Shown here: in pieces, positions 41,930-50,652 of the stretch
How the letters are laid out: every line of letters begins with the position of its first letter
How positions within the stretch are numbered: position 1 is the first letter of the stretch
DNA from: Paenibacillus endophyticus
GTDB taxonomy: Bacteria; Bacillota; Bacilli; Paenibacillales; Paenibacillaceae
Direction: 5' to 3'
Assembly (NCBI RefSeq): GCF_014192395.1
Contig: NZ_JACHXW010000011.1
Location: 1 to 64,000 of the forward strand
DNA: 64,000 bases
Made by a program: the position numbers and the translations under genes
The notes under the pieces: generated by a model
What the model was told of the DNA's origin: nothing
Databases searched by the model: none
What the model saw: only the letters and a program-made list of their open reading frames with translations

Positions 41930-43743
41930 GCCGGCAGCTCCCTCTTGGACAATTCGAGCGGCAGATCCGATGGCAGCGCCACGTCTTCGAAGCTATCCGC
42001 TTCCGAGATACGGCTTTGGCGGCTAAGCATCGCAAGGTAAGGCGCGCTTCCACGCTGCAAGAGATCGGCATGACTGCCCTTATCCGTCACTTTCCCCGCT
42101 TCCATTACATAGATCATATCGGCTTCTTCCACGGTTTGGAGCCTGTGTGTGGACATCAGCGTCGTTTTTCCTTTCATCAGCTCGGCCAAAGACTGCAGCA
42201 CCTGTCCCTCCGTCCCTCGGTCAAGCGCCGACGTTGGCTCGTCCAGGATGAGCACCTCCGGCCGCTGCAGAAATACTCTGGCGATGGCGACCCGCTGCCG
42301 CTGCCCTCCCGACAATCCATCGCCCCGATGGCCCAATATCGTAGCCAAGCCGGCTGGCTGGCTGTCGATCCAGGTCCCTAAATCCGCCTTGCAGGCAGCC
42401 TCGTAAATCTCCTCATCCGTTGCATCCAGCCGTCCGATCGCGATATTATCACGGATACTGCCCGCGAATAGAAAGCTCTCCTGGAACACCACTCCGATGC
42501 GTCGATTGAGAAATTCCCTTGTCCATGCGGCATGCGGCACGCCTCCCAGACGGATTAAGCCGGTCTCTACCGGCATAAAGCCGAGGATTGCGCGAAACAA
42601 TGTGCTTTTGCCCGAGCCGCTTCGGCCGACGAACGCAGCCGTCTGCCCCTCCTTCAGAGCGAAGTCGACACCGTCCAATATCGTCTGTTCTCCGCCTAGA
42701 ACCGTCAGGCTTGCAGCCTCGACAGCCGGCAGCCAAGGCTGTCCCTTCGCTTCTGCCGCAACACCCTGACGGGGCATCGGCTCCTCTGGCGAGCAGAGAA
42801 ATTCCTCGATTCGCTTCATGGCCACTTCCCCGCCTTGGAGCTCACCAACGAAGTGGTTCATGGCCTGTACGGGAGCAAGCGCATTGTTTAAATAGGAAAC
42901 CAAAGCGACGAGCATGCCGATCGTCATCGTCCCGTCCAATACCCTGCCGGAGCCGAAGCCGTAGACTACGACGACGATGCCGCTTACCGCGAGCGAGCCT
43001 GAATGGGCCGACAGCACCCGGTACAGCGTATCCTTTACGCTAGCTCCCACCAGATTGCGGTAGCGGGCTTCGTTACGTTCCCGCTCCCATCGTTCCAGTC
43101 CGTGAACGCGAATCTCTCGCGAGCCCTCGATGCTTTCGTACAAATACGTGCCGATCTCCTCGTTGTGCGCCCTGACCGCGCCAGTATGGCGCATAATGAG
43201 CGAACGGAACATCCGGGGAATTGCCAGCAGTATGGGGATAACCGCAAGTGCTGCTAGCGCAAGCTGCCAATCCAGGTAAAAAATGACCGCGAGCGCGAAC
43301 AGCAGCGTATACCACTGGGTGAGCAGCTCCTTGACCACATGGTTCAGAAAGTTGCCCATCGTCGCGGTGTCCATGCCCATCAATGCGGAATATTTGCCAG
43401 CGCCATGCCGTTCGATCTCGGCCATCGGCAATCGCCGCAGATGTGCCAGAATAACCTCGCGCAGGTCCAGCGTATGCCGGATTCCCAAGTAGCGGAACAT
43501 GGCAGCTTGCACGGTCCCTAGCAGCATGGAGCCGATAGCGAGTCCTCCCGAAGCGAGCAGCAGCGGAGCGAGCAGCTCCTTTTCGCCCCCCGTCAATACC
43601 CGGTCGATCAGCATCAAGAAAAGGTACGGCTGCACCAAGCTGCAGGTTAGGCTCAACAAGGCACAAGCATATGCCGCCGCTGTAAGCGGCCAACGAATGC
43701 GGACATAAGGCGCCAGACGCATAAACAATCTAATGCTCTGCAT
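41926..43743 (-). CDS. ABC transporter, fused permease/ATPase (exporter)
   Basis: About 605 residues from ATG 43743, which follows GGGGAGG. Six N-terminal transmembrane segments (type IV ABC exporter fold; LLSLTCSLVQPYLFLMLIDRVL early), then an ATPase domain with Walker A GRSGSGKST, Q-loop GVVFQESFLF, signature LSGGQRQR, Walker B VLILDEPTS and an H-loop STHR. It works as a homodimer. It lies within the biosynthetic run and overlaps genes on both sides, so it is the likely exporter of the product or of an intermediate. Confidence 0.92.
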   Translation of the reverse strand: MQSIRLFMRLAPYVRIRWPLTAAAYACALLSLTCSLVQPYLFLMLIDRVLTGGEKELLAPLLLASGGLAIGSMLLGTVQAAMFRYLGIRHTLDLREVILAHLRRLPMAEIERHGAGKYSALMGMDTATMGNFLNHVVKELLTQWYTLLFALAVIFYLDWQLALAALAVIPILLAIPRMFRSLIMRHTGAVRAHNEEIGTYLYESIEGSREIRVHGLERWERERNEARYRNLVGASVKDTLYRVLSAHSGSLAVSGIVVVVYGFGSGRVLDGTMTIGMLVALVSYLNNALAPVQAMNHFVGELQGGEVAMKRIEEFLCSPEEPMPRQGVAAEAKGQPWLPAVEAASLTVLGGEQTILDGVDFALKEGQTAAFVGRSGSGKSTLFRAILGFMPVETGLIRLGGVPHAAWTREFLNRRIGVVFQESFLFAGSIRDNIAIGRLDATDEEIYEAACKADLGTWIDSQPAGLATILGHRGDGLSGGQRQRVAIARVFLQRPEVLILDEPTSALDRGTEGQVLQSLAELMKGKTTLMSTHRLQTVEEADMIYVMEAGKVTDKGSHADLLQRGSAPYLAMLSRQSRISEADSFEDVALPSDLPLELSKRELPA

Positions 43744-45100
43744 AAGCGTTCCTCCCCGCATAATGGCTTGCAATCGGTTTGACGAGCGGCATCCATTCCG
43801 TCAGCGGCGTTTCGGATCGAGATGTTACGATTCGCAGCAGGGACTGCTCAAGGAATGGCAGTTTCCGCAAATGCTCCGCCTGATACAGCCTCCCCAGCTG
43901 CGGCAAACTTTGCCCCATCATCGCGATGACATTCATCTGCTCCGGCTCGCTCATTGCCGATTCCGCAGCGAGCTCGACCTCCCTGACGACTGCCGGGAAT
44001 ATGTTCCGGTAATCGTACCTTTCCGCCGATGCCACAGCCTTTCGGGACATGCGCCTCCGCAAACCGTCGTCCATAAGAAGCGACAGGACTGCTTTCGAAG
44101 CCTGGCACTCATCCACGGCAGGGCTTGGCCCATCCCATTCGCAAGGAACCAGCAAGCCATCCTCCCCGTCGTTCACTACGTCGCGGAATCCGTTCCAGCC
44201 CGCGCAGATGGCAGGTACTCCCCATGCTTTTGCTTCCAGCAGGTTGTAACCAAACGTCTCTCCGGGATCCGTCGAGACGTTGACGAGCAGATCAGCTTCC
44301 GAGAACAAAGCCTCCTTCTCTTTCCCTTCAACGGCATTTGCGAAGAAGAGATGCTCGCCTAATTCAAGGGTCGCCAGCAGTTCAGTGATCCGTGCTTTGT
44401 AGCCCTCGATTTGCAGTCTATTCCGACCGGTATATTCCCCTGCAACGGTCAGCCTCGCATCCGGCAATACGTCGCGCACAGCAGCGAACGTCCGCAGCAG
44501 CAGCTCCATGTTTTTTACGTCCTCCAGCCGCCCAATGGACAGCAGTCTTCGCCCGTTCCTTCGTCCGAGTGAATCCTCTACCTCGTGCCAGTCTCTTCGT
44601 TCTATAGCTAGCGGTATTACCTTAGCCAGCCGGTAACGGGGAGAGATTCGGCACAAAGCTTCCTTGCTGCTCGGCGTTGAGCATAGCAGAACGTCCCGCT
44701 CGCTCAGGAACGGGGCAATGCCCAGCCATTGCCGCAACCAATGCTCCGAGGCCACTGAATGTGCGATAATCAAAAAACCAAGATCGATGCCGCCCGCTGT
44801 CCTGCCCATGAACAGATAGGGTGCAAGGGCGGGAATGTTCAGATATAAGGTCTGCAAGTCATAATGATTCCGCAGCTCCAGAAGCCCCTCCGACATACGC
44901 TGCAGCGACTTCGGCCAATCTCGAACGAATCGTTCTACCGAACCGCCAAAAAGCCGGTACAAGGCGAGCGGGGGAATCGGGACCAGCTCGGCATGCTGCC
45001 CCATGTAACGAACCCAATTGGAGTCGATTGCCCGCTCATTAACCATTCTTGCCGAGCCGGAGGAATAACCGATACGGAGCTTCTTATATGACCCGCTCAT
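43730..45100 (-). CDS. glycosyltransferase, GT4 family
   Basis: About 456 residues from ATG 45100 (GAAGGAGG 7 bp upstream). GT-B fold with LLSIGRLEDVKNMELLLRTF at the start of the donor domain, TVAGEYTGRN, LFFANAVEG and the donor-binding ETFGYNLLEAKAWG (E-x7-E). A C-terminal extension of about 90 residues is beyond the usual GT4 end. It probably transfers a nucleotide-sugar-derived residue to the pathway intermediate. It overlaps the upstream transferase gene by 17 bp and the downstream exporter by 14 bp. Confidence 0.85.
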   Translation of the reverse strand: MSGSYKKLRIGYSSGSARMVNERAIDSNWVRYMGQHAELVPIPPLALYRLFGGSVERFVRDWPKSLQRMSEGLLELRNHYDLQTLYLNIPALAPYLFMGRTAGGIDLGFLIIAHSVASEHWLRQWLGIAPFLSERDVLLCSTPSSKEALCRISPRYRLAKVIPLAIERRDWHEVEDSLGRRNGRRLLSIGRLEDVKNMELLLRTFAAVRDVLPDARLTVAGEYTGRNRLQIEGYKARITELLATLELGEHLFFANAVEGKEKEALFSEADLLVNVSTDPGETFGYNLLEAKAWGVPAICAGWNGFRDVVNDGEDGLLVPCEWDGPSPAVDECQASKAVLSLLMDDGLRRRMSRKAVASAERYDYRNIFPAVVREVELAAESAMSEPEQMNVIAMMGQSLPQLGRLYQAEHLRKLPFLEQSLLRIVTSRSETPLTEWMPLVKPIASHYAGRNAYAEH

Positions 45101-46043
45101 GCCCCGCCTCCTTCCATCGTTCGAAGAGCGTCCACAATGCGCCCCGAATGTCGCGCTCCAGCTCAGCCAGCTTCGCGAGCTTCGCCCGCGCATCGGTCAG
45201 TTTGGCATGGTTGCCAAGCACCCCGAGCCTCACGATGACAAGCACAATGTTTTCCCATTTGACGAGCAGCTGATCCAGCATTTCCAGTATCGGTGCCCCA
45301 TCCTCTCCGCCTTTATCCGCAAAATAACGGGCAACCTCGCCGAGTCCTCTCCAGCGCTTCGCAATGACCCCTACTTGTCCGATACTGGCGTACAGCTTCG
45401 CCGCCGTATAGTTCGGAGTACCGATCTCGATGTGGCGCAAATAATCATCCACGCCCTGTATCAACGGACTCGCTCCCAAGTCGAAATGCATGCGGAACGC
45501 CTCTCCCGCAGCAAAGCGGCTAGGCTCCGATGCTTTGTCCAGGCGAATCGTAATGCCTGAGCTCAGCCCCCCGCAAGTAAAGGCCTCGTACAGCACCGAA
45601 CGCGTAATCTCCCCCTCCCAATCGAAGAAAGGATCCACTGCCCGCAGGCTTCCGTCCTGACCGCGCTCCACGATGAGCATATGCGGCAAATGCTTCAGTC
45701 CGTAGCAGATCGCGGAATGGGGCATGTAATACAGATCAACGAGCGCAATAACGGATACTGATTCCCCCGCCTCCGACAACTCCTCCTCCAGCTTCGCGAA
45801 CTTTTGTTCCTTCTCCCACTGCGGCTCCAGCCAGCGAGTCAGGCACGGTCCATACAGCTGCTCGAACCGCCGCAGGTCAATATCGGGATCGATCTCTTCC
45901 GAATAATAGGAGAACCCGTCTTCACTCGCGATGAACGGAGCATTCCAGACGCCTAGATAGATGGGACGCGGGTCCATGTCCGTCCGGTTCCGCACAAGGT
46001 GCGCCAAACAATCCAATAAGCAATGAATTGGCGGGCCGCTCAT
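45084..46043 (-). CDS. AsbE-like carrier-protein acyltransferase, copy 1
   Basis: About 319 residues from ATG 46043, AAAGGAGG 7 bp upstream. It is the copy most like petrobactin AsbE: HCLLDCLAHLVRNRTDMDPRP, then YLGVWNAPFIASEDGFSYY. The presumed triad is Cys12, His121 (KHLPHMLIVERG) and Asp137 (AVDPFFDWEG). AsbE condenses a carrier-bound 3,4-dihydroxybenzoyl group with a polyamine nitrogen. It is coupled to carrier protein 3 by an ATGA overlap, which suggests the two work together. The amine acceptor here is unknown. Confidence 0.7.
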   Translation of the reverse strand: MSGPPIHCLLDCLAHLVRNRTDMDPRPIYLGVWNAPFIASEDGFSYYSEEIDPDIDLRRFEQLYGPCLTRWLEPQWEKEQKFAKLEEELSEAGESVSVIALVDLYYMPHSAICYGLKHLPHMLIVERGQDGSLRAVDPFFDWEGEITRSVLYEAFTCGGLSSGITIRLDKASEPSRFAAGEAFRMHFDLGASPLIQGVDDYLRHIEIGTPNYTAAKLYASIGQVGVIAKRWRGLGEVARYFADKGGEDGAPILEMLDQLLVKWENIVLVIVRLGVLGNHAKLTDARAKLAKLAELERDIRGALWTLFERWKEAGHERVI

Positions 46044-46330
46044 GCCGTATCCTCCTTTCGTTTGGCGCATATGCTGTCCGCCAGTCCTCCCAGCGTCCCG
46101 ACGACCTCGGGTCGCAGCTCACCGTCGGATAGCGTCAGTCCGTACCGCTGCTCCACGCGAAGGATCAGATTAATCATCACAAATGAATCCACACCTGCAG
46201 GCTCGAGCAGGTCATTCTCACCGATTCGTCCCGCAAGCCAGGCATCATCGATTAGCTCTGCCATGTCTTTCCGCAGGCCATTCATAATGTCCTCTCGTTC
46301 TTCCTCCCGTTCCATGCTTGCCATTGCCAT
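46040..46330 (-). CDS. acyl carrier protein 3
   Basis: Up to 96 residues. The phosphopantetheine serine lies in EPAGVDSFVMINLIL (Ser49 counted from ATG 46330). ATG 46285 with GAGG 6 bp upstream would give an 81-residue protein that still holds the full fold, so the start is uncertain. It ends with an ATGA overlap onto the AsbE-like transferase gene. Confidence 0.85.
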   Translation of the reverse strand: MAMASMEREEEREDIMNGLRKDMAELIDDAWLAGRIGENDLLEPAGVDSFVMINLILRVEQRYGLTLSDGELRPEVVGTLGGLADSICAKRKEDTA

Positions 46331-46379
46331 TCACGCTCCCATGCTCGTATTCGGCTCCACCATCACTTACCGCGGGCCG

Positions 46380-47507
46380 TCAGCTCCGATAAGCAGGCGA
46401 AGCAAGCGCCCCTTTTAGCCCTTCCGCTACCTCGAGTACCGCTTCCTCATTCATGCCGATGTGCATGGGCAGAGACAGAATGCGCTCCGAACAGAATTCC
46501 GCAATCGGAAAGTCTCCCGCCTTGTAACCAAGGTGGCGGAATGCCGGCAGAAGGTGTACAGGCAGCGGATATTGCACCGCGGTCAAGATGCCTTTCTTCT
46601 GCAAATAACGCCGAGCGCTCTCCCTTGCCTCTACAGGCAATCTCACCACGTACAGATGAAACACATGGCTGTCATCGCCGCGGTGCGCAGGCAGTACAAT
46701 TCCGTCGACCTCACCCAAATAGCGTTCGTAAAGCCCCGCTATCCGCCTACGATGCGCTGACCACTCGTCCAGCCGCTCCAGCTTTAGGCTCAGCGCAAGC
46801 GCCTGCAACGCATCCAGCCGGCTGTTGTAGCCCGGTATATCATGCGTGTACCGCGTCTCTCCGCCGTGATTGCGCAGCTTGCGAACGGTCGACAGCAGCG
46901 ACTCATCCGAGGTGACGATAGCTCCACCGTCGCCGAGCGCCCCCAAGTTTTTATCCGGATAAAAGCTGAAGCAGCCCGCATTGCCTATGCTGCCGGCAGG
47001 CATGCCCCCCAGTCTCGCTCCCGCAGCTTGGGCGCTGTCCTCCACGACAGCGATTCCCCGCTCCCGCACAAGCGAGATCCATGGCGACATATCCACCATC
47101 TGACCGTATAGATGCACCGGAATGACGGCCTTCGTGCGCGGAGTCAGCTTCTCCATCAGACTCTCTGGATCGATAAGATAGCTTCCCAAGTCGCAATCCG
47201 CAAGCACCGGCGTCGCTCCCGTATGATGAATCGCCTCGGCGGTCGCGACGAACGTGTTGGCAGCCGTGACGACCTCGTCGCCCGGCCCTATGCCGAGCGC
47301 CTTGAGCGCCAGGAACAGAGCATCGGTTCCATTGCCGACACCAGCCGCGTGAGACGTACCGGAATATCGGGCGAATGCCCCTTCGAATGCCGTGACTGGG
47401 TGCCCGCCGACGAAGACGCCCTTCGCGGCCAATTGTGCTGCTGCATCAAACCATGCTTCCCTAATTTGTTCGAATTCCAACTGCGGTCCCGCGAACAATA
47501 TGCCCAT
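46380..47507 (-). CDS. DegT/DnrJ/EryC1/StrS family aminotransferase
   Basis: A 375-residue PLP enzyme. Seen: VGNGTDALFLALKALGIGPGDEV, AANTFVATAEAI, VEDSAQAAGA with the PLP-binding Asp, and FSFYPDKNLGALGDGG with the PLP lysine. Relatives transfer an amino group to a keto sugar, or make aminocyclitols and 3-amino-5-hydroxybenzoate. The Gfo/Idh dehydrogenase gene 14 bp upstream could create the ketone, so the pair would form an amino sugar or aminocyclitol, supplying the amine that the acyltransferases modify. Confidence 0.9.
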   Translation of the reverse strand: MGILFAGPQLEFEQIREAWFDAAAQLAAKGVFVGGHPVTAFEGAFARYSGTSHAAGVGNGTDALFLALKALGIGPGDEVVTAANTFVATAEAIHHTGATPVLADCDLGSYLIDPESLMEKLTPRTKAVIPVHLYGQMVDMSPWISLVRERGIAVVEDSAQAAGARLGGMPAGSIGNAGCFSFYPDKNLGALGDGGAIVTSDESLLSTVRKLRNHGGETRYTHDIPGYNSRLDALQALALSLKLERLDEWSAHRRRIAGLYERYLGEVDGIVLPAHRGDDSHVFHLYVVRLPVEARESARRYLQKKGILTAVQYPLPVHLLPAFRHLGYKAGDFPIAEFCSERILSLPMHIGMNEEAVLEVAEGLKGALASPAYRS

Positions 47508-47521
47508 GCCTTTCCCCCTTG

Positions 47522-48580
47522 TTAGACAGCTCCTTGCGACAGGGACTTATCTTCGGCAGCCAAGCGATGCCTTGACTCTCCCTGTACGGCAGACGCTCTT
47601 ATTTCGTCCATGACGATCATGCCTTCGATGGCCTCCTCCAACGTAACGGCCAGCTCGCCCTCTCCGGACAGCTTGGCAGCAAACGAGCCATATATATGGC
47701 GCACCGCGTCCATGTCTCCCCGATAGCTCTTCTTGCCGGAATAAGAGGAGGGAACTGTGCTTGGCGGCCCGTTCACCAGCTGCAGGACGGCCTCGCCCTG
47801 CCCTGTAATCCGAAGGGTTCCAAATTCCCCTCCGACGATCCACTGCGGGTCAGCCGCGTGGGAACCGAAGTGGATGTTAAGCATAAGCAGAATGCCGTTA
47901 TCCAGCTCAAGATGGGCCGTCACGCAATCCTCTGCGTCTCCCTTTCCGAGGCGCAGGCGATGGATCAACGCGGTCACGCTTGTTCGGCTGCCGAGCTTGA
48001 GATGAAGCAGCTGGTCGATCAGGTGAACGCCCCAGTCCAGCAGCGCCCCCCCGCCGTAGGCGCTCTCGTCCCGCCAGGAAGGCCGGAACGACTGCACGCC
48101 AAACGAGGCACCAGAGCCGAATTGATGATGCCGCCGTTCAACGAATTGGAGCCTGCCCAGCACGCCGCTCTGAAGCACCTCCTCCAGAATCGCCATGGCA
48201 GGGTCGAACCGTTTGTTATGAAATACCGTGACGATCCCGCCATGCTTATGGGACAGCTCCCGCAGCAGCATCGCTTCTTCCGCGTTGACGGTCACGGGCT
48301 TCTCAACGAGCACATGCTTGCCGCGGCGCAGTACCTCTGAGGCGATCGCGTAGTGGCTGCGCGGAGGCGTCGCAATCAGTACCGCGTCCGTCTCGCCGTC
48401 CAGTAGCTCGTCGAGCCTCTCCCAAGCGGCCAAGCCTCTGCGTTCCGCCAGCTCCCGCCTTTGCGCCGTTAGATCGAATACACCGCAGATATGATATTCC
48501 TGCATTTTCCTCAGAAGCGGCAGATGGGTTAGCTCGACGATGCGACCAAATCCCGCAATCCCCAGGTTCACCTGCTTCAT
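47522..48580 (-). CDS. Gfo/Idh/MocA family dehydrogenase
   Basis: A 352-residue oxidoreductase with LGIAGFGRIVELTHLPLL (Rossmann motif), EKPVTVNAEEA (EKP signature) and GGGALLDWGVHLIDQLL with the active-site Asp and His. It is placed before the DegT aminotransferase, as in 3-oxo-sugar/amino-sugar routes such as kanosamine (NtdC/NtdA) or WlbA-type pathways. It likely oxidises a sugar or sugar nucleotide ring hydroxyl. It is coupled to carrier 4 upstream by a 4-bp overlap. Confidence 0.88.
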   Translation of the reverse strand: MKQVNLGIAGFGRIVELTHLPLLRKMQEYHICGVFDLTAQRRELAERRGLAAWERLDELLDGETDAVLIATPPRSHYAIASEVLRRGKHVLVEKPVTVNAEEAMLLRELSHKHGGIVTVFHNKRFDPAMAILEEVLQSGVLGRLQFVERRHHQFGSGASFGVQSFRPSWRDESAYGGGALLDWGVHLIDQLLHLKLGSRTSVTALIHRLRLGKGDAEDCVTAHLELDNGILLMLNIHFGSHAADPQWIVGGEFGTLRITGQGEAVLQLVNGPPSTVPSSYSGKKSYRGDMDAVRHIYGSFAAKLSGEGELAVTLEEAIEGMIVMDEIRASAVQGESRHRLAAEDKSLSQGAV

Positions 48581-48846
48581 CGGAGAGCGGCTCCCGGTAC
48601 GTGCAGGGCGACAATAAAATCCGTCAAACTGCCGACCGTCGCGAACACGCCCGGATCGACGTCGTCTTCGGGAAAAGCCACTTCAAAATATTCCTCGATA
48701 TACACGGCTAACTGCAGAATCATAATGGAATCCAGGTTCAAATCCTCGTTCAGCCTATCCGATTCGTTTAACTCAGCGGGCGCCGCGACATCCAGCTCCT
48801 CCGCGATAATCTTGCGCAGCCCTTCGACAATGCGATTGCGTTCCAT
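48577..48846 (-). CDS. acyl carrier protein 4, AsbD-like
   Basis: An 89-residue carrier from ATG 48846, whose A is shared with the upstream ligase stop (TAATG); GGGAGGAGG precedes it. Ser40 lies in EDLNLDSIMILQL. The run RLNEDLNLDS, then IEEYFEVAFPEDDVDP and TVGSLTDFI, resembles AsbD, the 3,4-dihydroxybenzoyl carrier of petrobactin synthesis, better than the other three carriers do. The ligase encoded directly upstream should charge it. Confidence 0.85.
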   Translation of the reverse strand: MERNRIVEGLRKIIAEELDVAAPAELNESDRLNEDLNLDSIMILQLAVYIEEYFEVAFPEDDVDPGVFATVGSLTDFIVALHVPGAALR

Positions 48847-50201
48847 TATTGTTCCTCCTCCCATTTACGAAGCCATCTTCTGCTTATTTTCCCCGATGTC
48901 TTGCGCGGTATTTCATCCACGACCCGCACGGCGCTCGGTACCTTATAGCCGGGCAGCAGCTTCGAACACTCAGCCCGGACCGCATCCGCGCCGATCTTTC
49001 CGTCGGCCACGATCATCGCCTTGACTGTCTCTCCCCACACGGAGTGTGCAGCTCCGTACACGACCACCTCCCTCACGCCATCTATTCCGGCAATCGCCCT
49101 CTCCACCTCGCTAGGCATAACCTTCTGCCCGGACACATTGATCAGATCGTCCAGCCTGCCCAGCACCCGAAGTTCGCCTTCTGCCGTTACGGCGCCTATA
49201 TCCCCCGTCCTCACTACCTGCGTACCGCTTCTTGCCACGAGTTCTTTCGCGGCGCCTTCGGATGAGACCGCGCCTTCGCCATGCTCCAACTGGGGACTCT
49301 CCGCTCTGACATGCAGATGGGCTAGCGGCCGCCCTGCCTCGTCGGGCCGCTCCGGCCCTGCCTTAAGAGAGATGCAGCCGATCTCGGAGCAGCCATACTG
49401 CTGCCATACCTCGCCCGCCGCAGTCCTCAGCTTCGCCAGCATGCTCTCGGTCAAGGGAGCACCGGAGCTGATCGCCTTCCGGTAACGAACCTCGCCTTTG
49501 CTAAGCGAATCCATAAGCCCGTATAAAAAAGGAACCGCATAGACGATACTGTCGGGGTTATCGCGGATATGGCGCAATGCGGCCTTCGGATTCCGGGTAT
49601 GGACGACATGCGGGATATCCTCTCTCGCCCAAGCGGCCAGCACGCCCGTAATAAGGCCGTATGAATGGGACACCGGCACAAGCACGAGCGGGGGCTCCCC
49701 GCCTGCTGCCGCAAGCGAACTATTGTAGCTTACCGTTTCCCATGCAATATCGGACCAAGCCCGGCTGATCAGCTTCGGATCGCCGGTCGTACCCGAGCTG
49801 AATTGCAGCAGCGAGGGCTCAAATTGCCGCTCTCTTGCTGCCGTAGCTCTAATAATCGTTGAGCGGCTTGCGCCTTGTCCCTCTGCCCTATACCCGTGCT
49901 CCGGCAATTGCAAAGAAAGCGCTTGCAATGGTGCGTCTAGAAGCAAAGCCCGGCAGCCTGCATGCGCCGCCATCGTCGCCGCCTCATTGGCCGGCGTGTC
50001 TCCGTGAAGCAGCAGCGCCGAGGCATGATGCTCGCGGAAATAGACCACCGCAGCCAAGATGTCTACTGGATCGCGCAGCCGGATTGCGTACCGGTGCCCT
50101 TCGGGCGAGCGGCATGGCTCCAGTTCCCCGATTACCCGCATACGCGATGCGAACTGCGCTTTGCTCCATGTATTGCCGTCTACTTTCAGCATGGGATCCA
50201 T
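48846..50201 (-). CDS. AMP-dependent ligase, AsbC-like candidate
   Basis: About 451 residues from ATG 50201, AAGGAG about 11 bp upstream. ANL-superfamily motifs: LLQFSSGTTGDPKLISR (A3), QQYGCSEIGCIS (A5), VVRTGDIGAV (A7), GRLDDLINVSGQKVMPSEVE (A8) and RKTSGKISRRWL with the catalytic Lys (A10). The N-terminal part is short compared with typical 500-residue members. It is the first gene of the long operon and is fused by TAATG overlap to the AsbD-like carrier. By context it is the best candidate for the 3,4-dihydroxybenzoate:carrier ligase. Confidence 0.83.
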   Translation of the reverse strand: MDPMLKVDGNTWSKAQFASRMRVIGELEPCRSPEGHRYAIRLRDPVDILAAVVYFREHHASALLLHGDTPANEAATMAAHAGCRALLLDAPLQALSLQLPEHGYRAEGQGASRSTIIRATAARERQFEPSLLQFSSGTTGDPKLISRAWSDIAWETVSYNSSLAAAGGEPPLVLVPVSHSYGLITGVLAAWAREDIPHVVHTRNPKAALRHIRDNPDSIVYAVPFLYGLMDSLSKGEVRYRKAISSGAPLTESMLAKLRTAAGEVWQQYGCSEIGCISLKAGPERPDEAGRPLAHLHVRAESPQLEHGEGAVSSEGAAKELVARSGTQVVRTGDIGAVTAEGELRVLGRLDDLINVSGQKVMPSEVERAIAGIDGVREVVVYGAAHSVWGETVKAMIVADGKIGADAVRAECSKLLPGYKVPSAVRVVDEIPRKTSGKISRRWLRKWEEEQ

Positions 50202-50652
50202 AGCGCAACAACTCCTTTTTCTTACGATTCTAGGGTTGTCCACCTCCTTATTCAATATATAATTCTTCAGAATGTGCGCCATTTTTCAGGATTGGCGAAG
50301 CGTCCGTGACACATCTGACATCTATCGACGCGACTCTCCATTATTCGACCCGCTATTTGTTTCAGCTTTGCTATGCCAGGCATGGATACCCGCGCATCCT
50401 AGACTCCTTTGCGTGCAAGAAATCGCCTCAGCCACAATCACGAGCTCGCTTCTCCACATTCCGCGAGCCCCTTCACCTTATGAAGCCAAGCAATACCGTA
50501 TCATCCTTCGTAGTGTTCGCTGCCCTTAACTGCAAACACGTATGCTTCGCGTCATTTTTTACCATAATAACGCAAACAGCAACAATAACGCTTTTAGTTT
50601 CGTTGTTATTAGTTGAAAAACAAAATAAACGACACCAAGGAGATTAAACAAA
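50202..50652. other. divergent intergenic region
   Basis: About 450 bp between the biosynthetic operon and the lipoprotein gene. On the minus strand a strong AAGGAGGTG lies at about 50237-50245 without a good in-frame ATG after it; an in-frame extension of the ligase to 50282 is possible. An imperfect inverted repeat (AACAATAACG, then CGTTGTTATT) lies at about 50577-50607. No Fur-box-like sequence was recognised by eye. Confidence 0.4.

Noticed and set aside
33571..50201. Conventional NRPS or petrobactin locus
   Set aside because: No condensation or thioesterase domain and no IucA/IucC-type synthetase was found; carriers and adenylation enzymes are all separate proteins.
50202..50652. Fur box upstream of the biosynthetic operon, expected if the product is a siderophore
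   Set aside because: No sequence close to the GATAATGATAATCATTATC-type consensus is visible; the AACAATAACG/CGTTGTTATT repeat is imperfect and not Fur-like.
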